From the NCBI GenBank assembly GCA_963693285.1, contig OY848919.1:10969461-11033460 (forward strand): a DNA stretch of 64,000 nucleotides, in the 5' to 3' direction. Made by a program: the position numbers and the translations under genes. This stretch comes from Xestospongia muta (lineage: Eukaryota > Porifera > Demospongiae > Haplosclerida > Petrosiidae). This document shows, one piece after another, positions 49,411 to 61,600 of this stretch (within the stretch, counting starts at the first letter, position 1; the number at the start of each line of letters is the position of its first letter). Under the pieces are notes generated by a model. It had not been told where the DNA came from. It made no database searches and saw nothing but the letters and a program-made list of their open reading frames with translations.

Positions 49411-49883
49411 CAAGAGAAAACATGGTGTCCGCACATGACATTCACGTGAACAAATAATGAGTACAATTAAAATGCACCTCAGTGCTAAATTGCATATAAT
49501 AGGTGAGGAAATACCTCACCTTACATTCCATGCATAAAACACCTTTTTTAACAAGGAGCCCTTCTTAACTCGGACAGAGTATAGGTATTCTTATAGTCAT
49601 TTTGGACCATGTGTTAACTACATATAATTGTATGTCTACTCACTTACTTTCAATCTATTGTTGCTAATGTTTATTTTATTCACCAAACAAAATGAAAGGC
49701 ATTAAAGTGCCGAACCTCGCTGCAGTTTCTAAGTTATTTATAAATCCTATGCCAGCTTAGGCCCAGCTTATGATGTTGTTATTGCAAGAAATTTATTAAC
49801 ATTCCAGAAGGTGTGGTTATAAAATGGTAAGTTTTGTCATTCTGTATATGCTCATTAATTGTTGCTTGATTTCTAGCTTTGCC
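49411..49883. other. Intergenic, nothing recognised
   Basis: AT-rich stretch between the acidic-tail frame and the inverted dispersed repeat. No gene, terminal repeat or RNA feature found. Confidence 0.4.
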
Positions 49884-50557
49884 ATGTCTGTGAAGCAGTA
49901 ACTGAGTAAGTGATAGTATCATTCAATTGCCAAGCAAGATTAAGTGCTAATTTTGTGATGAAAAGTTTCTCTGAGTCGTTACATGACCCTTTAAAATGTA
50001 TCAATATTTCATATACAAAATTTATTGTAACTTGAAGATGAAACGTTCTTTGGAAACGTCCCGTAGTACAAATATAAATCGATATATTATCTATTAGTAG
50101 CAGTCTTTTCAGTGCTTAGAGACGTTTCCTGAATGCGTTACTTCGGTCCAAGTCCAAAAAACATTTTTTAGAACTTTTCTAACGATTACTTCGACCAACG
50201 GCCTTCTATCTTGCTGATCCGTATTCCTCTGAGATTGTTTACAACATACTAAAAAATCTCCACGTTAAGTTTTTTACTTTTTGAGAAACGGCACATGACC
50301 TCTGCAGCCTGAAAATTCTTTTGTGAGTTTTAAGGTTCTGTTTTTCTTGACGATGTTCTTGACACTACTGTTGTAAAGTCCACATGCTTTTCTATTCGTT
50401 GCTAAATGTTGGTAGCTGCTAACGCTTCAGTTGCCAAGTTATAGTAGTTCAAAAGTAACAAGCAGTGCAGACACACACACACACACATACACACACACAC
50501 ACTCACACAAACAGACTACAGTACCCTCGCTTTGCGCCCACGCACAGCGAGGTTAAA
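49884..50557 (-). repeat. Dispersed repeat element, inverted diverged copy
   Basis: The reverse complement of this segment aligns with 6071-6726 throughout: it ends at 50557 with CAGCGAGGTTAA, the complement of the TTAACCTC start, and its inner end has CATGTCTGTGAAG. A (CA)n stretch (about 50470-50502) matches the GT-rich part of the other copies. It directly adjoins the Penelope-like relic. Confidence 0.75.
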
Positions 50558-50574
50558 TATGATAACGCCAAACA

Positions 50575-51468
50575 TTTCAATAGTCAGAGCAACTATCTTC
50601 ATCAGTGGCTTAAATAATGAAAACTAAAAGTAAAAAGCTTCTATTTATACTACATCTTGCATTCCTGCACGTGCGGTGCTTTGATGTTTATATCTGGCAT
50701 GTGTTACATGGGTGGGGCTGCTTCACATGTATATTAGATCGTAGTGTGAGGTAAGTACCAGGAAGGGGGCCCTTCTCTCAATTGATTGATGGATATATGT
50801 TGTGAATGTGCCATGATTCAAGAATGACTCTTTGCCATAGGAAAGGGTGGTGAGCTAGGATAGAATGATTGTCCTAGTTGATGGAATGACCTGTCTGGCA
50901 GACATGTTCAGACGTAGCACTAGAGAAGGTGTCCATTTTCTTTACTGCCCTCCCGTGTTCAGTAATGTATTGTGATAGATTTCTGCTAGTCTGTCCAATA
51001 TAACTTGCTGCGCAATCTTAGCAGGAAATCTAGTAAACTACATCAGATTTCATTTTGGTGGGTATAGTGTCTTTAGGCCTTGATAGAATTTTTCTTAAGG
51101 CGTTTTGTGGTGTAAAGGCGATCTCAATGCCAAGAGGGGAATAGAATCCTTTTTATAGATTTGGATAGACCTTGTATATAAGGAATAGTGATCCTGGCTG
51201 TTTTCTGGTCACTAGCGATAAGTGGCTTCGGTTTGGATGTTAATCGCTTTTGGCATCCCTTAATGAAATTTGTTGGATATCCATTCTTTAGTAGAGCCTG
51301 AAAGATGATGGATTCTTCCTCTACTTGTTGTACAAGGGAGGATGAATGTGTAGAGGCTCTGGAGAATAAGGAGCGACCAACAGATAGAAGAACGGTGGTG
51401 AGACAAGAATTGGAGATATTGGTTAGTGTGGGTCTGTTTTCGATAAACTGTGGTGGATAATGACCCAA
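50575..51468 (-). pseudogene. Penelope-like retroelement relic (RT C-terminus + GIY-YIG)
   Basis: An open minus-strand frame at 51468-51124 includes VEEESIIFQALLKNGYPTNF, like the end of a Penelope-type reverse transcriptase. Further frames give RKILSRPKDTIP, a GIY-YIG-like core with ASYIGQTSRN (about 51000), EHGRAVKKMDTF, HVCQTGHSI, ILESWHIHN and EKGPLPGTYLTL. This order (reverse transcriptase, then GIY-YIG endonuclease) is the Penelope-like layout. Several stops are present and the 5' part is missing. The tail CTGATGAAGATAGTTGCTCTGA... fits the 3' end of such elements. Confidence 0.7.
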
Positions 51469-51479
51469 TATTACTAAGA

Positions 51480-52641
51480 AAAATTGGTTTTAAGTTAAAG
51501 ATTTGAACTAGCTAAAATAATTCATCCTAGGAATATTTTATGGCGTTGTTTTCACTAAATAGAAGAGTACTTTGCCAAGTAAGTGGATTAAATGTTGACA
51601 AAGCTGCAGTGCCACTCATAAATCATTTTCTTAGGTTACATAACCTTTCATAAGCACACCCACTTGAAAACACTTGTGGTGACAGTATCTAAATTTATTG
51701 ATTATGAATGTGCATCAGTAGTTACTTAATGTAAGTTAATTTCATTCATCAGTTTGAAACGTTGTGTAGACTATAGTTATCCAAAATGCAATGTTGTTTT
51801 AGTAAAGTTAAACAACACTACACTAAACTAAACTAAAATACTTTTTCCTTACTAAAACAACACTACCAAAATGACATTTTTACATCTGGATGGTATACCA
51901 GCAAACGGATATCCAAACAAACCCAACATTCATTGCAGCCCTACATAATATGTGTGATTTTGAAGTCTGCTAATATTTCTTTCAACTTCAAAAGTAAACA
52001 TATATCAATCCCAACCAATGTTCATTGAATTGGTGAGATCACTGGTTGTAGTTGTGTGTATGGCTTCTTTGTTTTGTTTATCATAATTGGTTTAGGTTCT
52101 GATATGACCTTTGTTAGACCCTCTCATACATTTAAAAAGAGGACAACTTATCTCAATAGACTAATGTTAATGTAAAATACAATATGTCACTGTACATTTG
52201 AATGTATTTGGTCAATAATCATTCATGAGCTTGCGATCCATACTTATGGTTGTCCTAAAAGAACAGCACCTTTTACATTTCTTAATCAACTATGATAACT
52301 TTATAAATGTAAAGATCGTTGTAAGATTTTTCTTTCAAGAGTTTGTCAATGCTGTAATACTGCTAAGACTTGTTTTTTGTTTACATTAAAATGGTTAGAA
52401 CTTGGAAAATACAAGTATTGTATTGTTCACGGTAAATTACCCATTTATAACCACTGCATATTATCCAAGACAATGTTCAGACAGCCTAACATGCTTTGCA
52501 CAATAGCCACAACATTTTCATTTAAAAAGATGATTTTTATGGGCACAGCCTTTTGAAATCCCTAACGCTGGCATTTTAAAAATTTATCACTTAAGTTAAT
52601 TTGGGTTATATGTCATTACTATGTTGTATTTTACAGTAACC
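51480..52641. other. Upstream region of gene F
   Basis: No gene supported. An imperfect inverted repeat lies at about 51793-51866 (GTTGTTTTAGTAA on the left, TTACTAAAACAAC on the right). CAGCCCTAC near 51937 resembles a hAT-type end, unpaired. TTGTATTTTACAG (52623-52636) is a splice acceptor just before the gene F start, implying a 5' UTR intron. Confidence 0.5.
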
Positions 52642-55600
52642 ATGTCAACAATGGAGTCATATTTAGCAACTGAACTTTGTACTGCTTGTACTAGAGGTGA
52701 TCTCGATAATGTCAAAAGACTTATTAAACTAGGAGCTTCTCCTTGGATACGTGATAATCAAGGGAACACTTTATTTCACTTGTGCTGTAGTTCTGTTCAA
52801 TGTGGGTTAGAGATTTTAGAGCACCTTATTAGTATCTCCGGTATTGTGGACTGTGTCTCCTTAGTTAATAATGAGGGCTCAACTCTGCTTCATTTAGCAT
52901 GTATCACTGGTAAACTTGCCTTTGTTAGATTCTTTTATGTTCAGCATCAAGATGTTTTCATATTACATCATGACATACATGGACACACCCCTCTTTATTA
53001 TGCTTGTAATAATCAGCATTCAGACATTGTTTTATTTATATGTAGTCAAAATATTATATTGTCTCCTGAGGATATCTATCAATGTGTTAAGATATCAATT
53101 TGGGAAATAATGGTACCATTGCTTAAGAAAATATCTTTTAAAGATTTTATGAACAGAGTAATTCAAGAGGACCGTGTGACCTTAGCCAAGCTTGTGACTA
53201 AAGATAATGTTGTTCAATGGTTAGATACTACAACATTATTTCCATTACATCACTCAGTTACATTAGGTGATGTAAATATTGTCCACTACCTCATTCATAG
53301 CATCGGATATAATCCAGACATTAAAGACAATAATGGTCAAACACCCATTAACATCGCATGTTCATATTCTGGCAATGTAGAGTTAGTGAGGTATCTAGTT
53401 GAAGAAGCAGGTTGTGACATTAATGCGAAGGGACAAAATGACTACACTTCCCTCCACTGGGCTTGTGAAAAAAATCAATTAGAAATTGTGAAGTTTCTGA
53501 CTTCTATACCTGAATGTAATCGTGAAGCTGTAGACACCATTGGCAACAGACCAATTCATATAGCTTGTTTATCTACTGGCAATGTAGAGTTAGTGAGGTA
53601 TCTAGTTGAAGAAGCAAGTTGTAACATTAATGCTAAGGGAAATAACGACTCCACTCCCCTCCACTGGGCTTGTCACAAAAATCAATTAGAAATTGTTAAG
53701 TTCTTGACTTCCAAACCTGAATGTGATCATGAAGCTGTAGTCACCGATGGCAACAGACCATTTCATATAGCTTGTTTAGCTACTGGCAATGTGGAGTTAG
53801 TGAGGTATCTAGTCGAAGAAGCAGGTTGTGACATTAATGCTAAGGGAAATAATGACTACACTTCCCTCCACATAGCTTGTCACAAAAATCAATTAGAAAT
53901 TGTTAAGTTCCTGACTTCTAAACCTGAATGCGATCGTGAAGCTGTAAGCACCGATGGCAACAGACCATTTCATATAGCTTGTTTATCTACTGGCAATATA
54001 GAGTTAGTGAGATATCTAGTCGAAGAAGCAGGTTGTGACATTAATGCTAAGGGAAATAATGACTACACTTCTCTCCACTGTGCATGTCACAAAAATCAAT
54101 TAGAAATTGTGAAATTCCTGACTTCTATATCTGAATGTGATTGTGAAGCTGTAGACAACGATGGCGACAGACCACTTCATGTAGCTTGTTTAGCTACTGA
54201 CAATGTAGAGTTAGTGAGGTATCTAGTCGAAGAAGCAGGTTGTGACATTAATACTAAAGGTAACAATAACTACACTTCACTCCACTGGGCTTGTGTAAAA
54301 AATCAATTAGAAATTGTCAAGTTTCTAACTTCTAAACCAGAATGTAATCGTGAAGCTGGAGACAAAAATAGCAACAGACCACTTCATATAGCATGTATGT
54401 TTTCTGGCAATTTAGAGTTAGTGAGATATTTAGTCGAAGAAGCAGGTTGTGACATTAATGCTAAAGGTAATAATGACCACACTTCTCTCCACTGGGCTTG
54501 TGAAAAAAATCAATTAGAAATTGTGAAGTTCCTGACTTCTAAACCTGAATGTAATCTTGAATCTGCAAACAAGTTCGATCATAGACCACTTCATATAGCA
54601 TGTATACGTTCTGGCAATGTAGATTTAGTGAGATATTTAGTCGAAGAAGTAGGTTGTGACATTAATGCTAAAGGTAATAATGACTACACTTCTTTCCACT
54701 GGGCTTGTGACAAAAATCAATTAGAAATTGTTAAATTCCTGACTTCTAAACCTGAATGTGATTGTGAAGCTATAGACACTGATGGCAACAGACCATTTCA
54801 TATAGCTTGTTTAGCTACTGGCAATGTGGAGTTAGTGAGGTATCTAGTCGAAGAAGCAGGTTGTGACATTAATGCTAAGGGAAATAATGACTACACTTCC
54901 CTCCACATAGCTTGTCACAAAAATCAATTAGAAATTGTTAAGTTCCTGACTTCTAAACCTGAATGCGATCGTGAAGCTGTAAGCACCGATGGCAACAGAC
55001 CATTTCATATAGCTTGTTTATCTACTGGCAATATAGAGTTAGTGAGATATCTAGTCGAAGAAGCAGGTTGTGACATTAATGCTAAGGGAAATAATGACTA
55101 CACTTCTCTCCACTGTGCATGTCACAAAAATCAATTAGAAATTGTGAAATTCCTGACTTCTATATCTGAATGTGATTGTGAAGCTGTAGACAACGATGGC
55201 GACAGACCACTTCATGTAGCTTGTTTAGCTACTGACAATGTAAAAAATCAATTAGAAATTGTCAAGTTTCTAACTTCTAAACCAGAATGTAATCGTGAAG
55301 CTGGAGACAAAAATAGCAACAGGCCACTTCATATAGCATGTATGTTTTCTGGCAATTTAGAGTTAGTGAGATATTTAGTCGAAGAAGCAGGTTGTGACAT
55401 TAATGCTAAAGGTAATAATGACCACACTTCTCTCCACTGGGCTTGTGAAAAAAATCAATTAGAAATTGTGAAGTTCCTGACTTCTAAACCTGAATGTAAT
55501 CTTGAATCTGCAAACAAGTTCGATCATAGACCACTTCATATAGCATGTATACGTTCTGGCAATGTAGATTTAGTGAGATATTTAGTCGAAGAAGTAGGTT

Positions 55601-58600
55601 GTGACATTAATGCTAAAGGTAATAATGACTACACTTCTTTCCACTGGGCTTGTGACAAAAATCAATTAGAAATTGTTAAATTCCTGACTTCTAAACCTGA
55701 ATGTGATTGTGAAGCTATAGACACTGATGGCAACAGACCACTTCATATAGCTTGTTTAGCTACTGGCAATGTAGAGTTAGTGAGGTATCTAGTCGAAGAA
55801 GCAGGTTGTAACATTAATGCTAAGGGAAGTAATGACTCCACTCCCCTCCACTGGGCTTGTGACAAAAATCAATTAGAAATTGTTAAATTCCTGACTTCTA
55901 AACCTGAATGTGATAGTGAAACTATAGACACTGATGGCAACAGAGCACTTCATATAGCTTGTTTAGCTACTTGCAATGTAGAGTTAGTGAGATATCTAGT
56001 TGTAGGAGCAGGTTGTGACATTAATGCTCAGGGAAACAATGACTCCACTTCCCTCCACATAGCTTGTGAGAAGAATCAATTAGAAATTGTCAAGTTTCTT
56101 ACTTCTAAACCTGAATGTAATCGAGAATCTTCAAACAAGTTCAATAATAGACCACTTCACGTAGCATGTGGTTTTTCTGGCAATGTAGAGTTAGTGAGGT
56201 ATTTAGTTGAAGAAGCAGGTTGTGATATTAATGCTAAGGGACAATATGACTACACTTCCCTCCACATAGCTTGTGAGAAGAATCAATTAGAAATTGTCAA
56301 GTTTCTTACTTCTAAACCTGAATGTAATCGAGAATCTCCAAGCAAGTTCGATGATAGACCACTTCACGTAGCATGTGGTTTTTCTGGCAATGTAGAGTTA
56401 GTGAAGTATCTAGTTGAAGAAGCAGGTTGTGACATTAATGCTAAGGGACAAAATGACTCCACTTCCCTCCACGTGGCTTGTTGGAAGAATCAATTGGAAA
56501 TTATCAAGTTTCTTACTTCTAAACCTGAATGTAATCGAGAATCTCCAAACAAGTTCAATGATAGACCACTTCACGTAGCATGTGGTTTTTCTGGCAATGT
56601 AGAGTTAGTGAGATATCTAGTTGAAGAAGCAGGTTGTGACATTAATGCTAAGGAAAGCAATGACTCCGCCTCTCTCCACATAGCTTGTGAGAAGAATCAA
56701 TTAGAAATTGTCAAGTTTCTTACTTCTAAACCTGAATGTAATCGAGAATCTCCAGACAAGTTCGATGATAGACCACTTCACGTAGCATGTGGTTTTTCTG
56801 GCAATGTAGAGTTAGTGAGATATTTAGTTGAAGAAGCAGGTTGTGACATTAATGCAAATGGAAACAATGACTCCACTTCCCTCCACATAGCTTGTGAGAA
56901 GAATCAATTAGAAATTGTCAAGTTTCTTACTTCTAAACCTGAATGTAATCGAGAATCTCCAAACAAGTTCGATGATAGACCACTTCACGTAGCATGTGGT
57001 TTTTCTGGCAATGTAGAGTTAGTGAAGTATTTAGTTGAAGAAGCAGGTTGTGACATTAATGCTAAGGAAAGCGATGACTCCACTTCCCTCCAAGTGGCTT
57101 GTTGGAAGAATCAATTAGAAATTGTCAAGTTTCTTACTTCTAAACCTGAATGTAATCGAGAATCTCCAAACAAATTCGATTATAGACCACTTCATGTAGC
57201 ATGTGGTTTTTCTGGCAATGTAGAGTTAGTGAGATATCTAGTTGAAGAAGCAGGTTGTGACATTAATGCTAAGAAAAGCAATGACTCTACTTCCCTCCAC
57301 ATAGCTTGTGAGAAGAATCAATTAGAAATTGTCAAGTTTCTTACTTCTAAACCTGAATGTAATCGAGAATCTCCAAACAAGTTCAATAATAAACCACTTC
57401 ACGTAGCATGTGGTTTTTCTGGCAATGTAGAGTTAGTGAGGTATTTAGTTGAAGAAGCAAGTTGTAACATTAATGCCAAGGGAAATAACGACTCCACTCC
57501 CCTCCACTGGGCATGTGACAAAAATCAATTAGAAATTGTTAAGTTCCTGACTTCTAAACCTGAATGTGATCATGAAGCTAGAGACAAAAATAATAACAGA
57601 CCACTTCATATAGCTTGTTTAGCTACTGGCAATGTAGAGTTAGTAAGGTATTTAGTCGTAGAAGCAGGTTGTGACATTAATGCTAAGGGAAATAATGACT
57701 ACACTTCCCTCCACTTGGCTTGTTGGAAGAATCAATTAGAAATTGTCAAGTTTCTTACTTCTAAACCTGAATGTAATCGAGAATCTCCAAACAAGTTCGA
57801 TTATAGACCACTTCACGTAGCATGTGGTTTTTCTGGCAATGTAGAGTTAGTGAGATATCTAGTTGAAGAAGCAGGTTGTGACATTAATGCTAAGAAAAGC
57901 AATGACTCCACTTCCCTCCACATAGCTTGTGAGAAGAATCAATTAGAAATTGTCAAGTTTCTTACTTCTAAACCTGAATGTAATCGAGAATCTCCAAACA
58001 AGTTCAATGATAGACCACTTCACGTAGCATGTGGTTTTTCTGGCAATGTAGAGTTAGTGAGGTATTTAGTTGAAGAAGCAGGTTGTGACATTAATGCTAA
58101 GGAAAGCAATGGCTCCACCTCCCTCCACATAGCTTGTGAGAAGAATCAATTAGAAATTGTCAAGTTTCTTACTTCTAAACCTGAATGTAATCGAGAATCT
58201 CCAGACAAGTTCGATGATAGACCACTTCACGTAGCATGTGGTTTTTCTAGCAATGTAGAGTTAGTGAGATATCTAGTTGAAGAAGCAGGTTGTGACATTA
58301 ATGCTAAGGGACCATATGACTACACTTCCCTCCACATAGCTTGTGAGAAGAATCAATTAGAAATTGTCAAGTTTCTTACTTCTAAACCTGAATGTAATCA
58401 AGAATCTCCAAACAAGTTCAATGATAGACCACTTCACGTAGCATGTGGTTTTTCTGGCAATGTAGAGTTAGTGAGGTATTTAGTTGAAGAAGCAAGTTGT
58501 GACATTAATGCAAATGGAAACAATGACTCCACTTCCCTCCACATAGCTTGTGAGAAGAATCAATTAGAAATTGTCAAGTTTCTTACTTCTAAACCTGAAT

Positions 58601-61600
58601 GTAATCGAGAATCTCCAAACAAGTTTGATGATAGACCACTTCACGTAGCATGTGGTTTTTCTGGCAATGTAGAGTTAGTGAAGTATTTAGTTGAAGAAGC
58701 AGGTTGTGACATTAATGCTAAGGAAAGCGATGACTCCACTTCCCTCCACGTGGCTTGTTGGAAGAATCAATTAGAAATTGTCAAGTTTCTTACTTCTAAA
58801 CCTGAATGTAATCGAGAATCTCCAAACAAATTCGATTATAGACCACTTCACATAGCATGTGGTTTTTCTGGCAATGTAGAGTTAGTGAGATATCTAGTTG
58901 AAGAAGCAGGTTGTGACATTAATGCTAAGAAAAGCAATGACTCTACTTCCCTCCACATAGCTTGTGAGAAGAATCAATTAGAAATTGTCAAGTTTCTTAC
59001 TTCTAAACCTGAATGTAATCGAGAATCTCCAAACAAGTTCAATAATAAACCACTTCACGTAGCATGTGGTTTTTCTGGCAATGTAGAGTTAGTGAGGTAT
59101 TTAGTTGAAGAAGCAAGTTGTAACATTAATGCCAAGGGAAATAACGACTCCGCTCCCCTCCACTGGGCATGTGACGAAAATCAATTAGAAATTGTTAAGT
59201 TCCTGACTTCTAAACCTGAATGTGATCATGAAGCTAGAGACAAAAATAATAACAGACCACTTCATATAGCTTGTTTAGCTACTGGCAATGTAGAGTTAGT
59301 AAGGTATTTAGTCGTAGAAGCAGGTTGTGACATTAATGCTAAGGGAAATAATGACTACACTTCCCTCCACTTGGCTTGTTGGAAGAATCAATTAGAAATT
59401 GTCAAGTTTCTTACTTCTAAACCTGAATGTAATCGAGAATCTCCAAACAAGTTCGATTATAGACCACTTCACGTAGCATGTGGTTTTTCTGGCAATGTAG
59501 AGTTAGTGAGATATCTAGTTGAAGAAGCAGGTTGTGACATTAATGCTAAGAAAAGCAATGACTCCACTTCCCTCCACATAGCTTGTGAGAAGAATCAATT
59601 AGAAATTGTCAAGTTTCTTACTTCTAAACCTGAATGTAATCGAGAATCTCCAAACAAGTTCAATAATAAACCACTTCACGTAGCATGTGGTTTTTCTGGC
59701 AATGTAGAGTTAGTGAGGTATTTAGTTGAAGAAGCAAGTTGTAACATTAATGCTAAGGGAAATAACGACTCCACTCCCCTCCACTGGGCATGTGACAAAA
59801 ATCAATTAGAAATTGTTAAGTTCCTGACTTCTAAACCTGAATGTGATCATGAAGCTAGAGACAAAAATAATAACAGACCACTTCATATAGCTTGTTTAGC
59901 TACTGGCAATGTAGAGTTAGTAAGGTATTTAGTCGTAGAAGCAGGTTGTGACATTAATGCTAAGGGAAATAATGACTACACTTCCCTCCACTGTGCATGT
60001 GACAAAAATCAATTAGAAATTGTGAAGTTCCTTACTTCTAAACCTGAATGTAATCATGAAGCTGGAGACAAAAATAGCAAGAGACCACTTCATATAGCTT
60101 GTTTTTCTGGCAATTTAGAGTTAGTGAGGTATCTAGTCGAAGAAGCAGGTTGTGACATTAATGGTAAGGGACAAAATGACATGACATCCCTTCACATAGC
60201 TTGTGGCAAAAATCAATTAGAAATTGTGAAGTTCCTTACTTCTAAACCTGAATGTAATCATGAAGCTGGAGACAAAAATGGCAACAGACCACTTCATATA
60301 GCATGTATATTTTCTAACAATGTAGAGTTAGTGAGGTATCTAGTTGAAGAAGCAGGTTGTGACATTAATGATAAAGGACAAAATGACTACACTTCCCTCC
60401 ACTGGGCTTGTGATAAAAACCAATTAGAAATTGTGAAGTTCCTGACTTCTAAACCTGAATGTAATCATGAAGCTGGAGACAAAAATGGCAACAGACCACT
60501 TCATATAGCATGTATATTTTCTAACAATTTAGAGTTAGTGAGGTATCTAGTTGAAGAAGCAGGTTGTGACATTAATGATAAAGGACAAAATGACTACACT
60601 TCCCTCCACTGGGCTTGTGATAAAAACCAATTAGAAATTGTTAAGTTCCTGACTTCTAAACCTGAATGTAATCATGAAGCTTGTGACAAAGATGGCAACA
60701 GACCACTTCATATAGCATGTATGTTTTCTAGCAATGTAGAGTTAGTGAGGTATCTAGTCGAAGAAGCAGGTTGTGACATTAATTCTAAAACAGTCAATGG
60801 CAGATTTCCTCTCCAGATTGCCATTGACATGAAGAACTTTGATCTTGTCAAATATTTAACTGCTCGTCCTGAATGTCATACTGTAGCTCTTAACTGTAAT
60901 GATAATAGATTACAAAGATTAGTTGATCATCACAACAAGTTCCAACAAGCAATAAAAAGTACTGGAGTCACTTATTTACGAGTTGTTAAATGTATCTTAA
61001 CAGGACCACCAGGTGCTGGTAAGAGTACCTTGAAAAAGAGGCTACTCAATGAGACTCTTGTGGAACCATCTCATAGTACTGGTGTGGTTGATTCAGCCAT
61101 ACAAGTTGAATCATTTCGTAAATTACAGGAAGAAGGTGCTATAGTATCTGGACTGAACGAAAACTTTAGTAATTGGAGCAAACAAGATTCAGCAGAGGAA
61201 GCTGTTTTCTTATTTGAAAAAATATCAACCAGCTCCTCAGTACTAGCTAACTCTGGTACAAATGTTTCCAAACAGTCAGACATAACAAAAACTTCAATTA
61301 AAATAGAACCTATTGAAGAAATATCTGATACTTTTGAAAATAACACTCAAAGAATTGACAAAATGGAATTGATTGAAGAAGTGACCATTAGCGGTGACAT
61401 TCAACACTCTACTGTATTTAATCTTGAATTGCCAAAAATACACAATGAGATTGACAGCAATGAAGTGATCATTTCAGATGATGATGATGATCACGACAAT
61501 ATGGCATTTCAAGATTCTAGCAATAATTCAGAAAATTATGTTGCTCCAAATGTAAAAGCCATTCAAACTTTATCTGAAACAGTACAAAGTATTCCTGTTA

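Noticed and set aside
52621..52641. Upstream ATG as the gene F start
   Set aside because: It overlaps TTTTACAG, a splice acceptor shared with paralogs, and the paralog proteins start at the later ATG.
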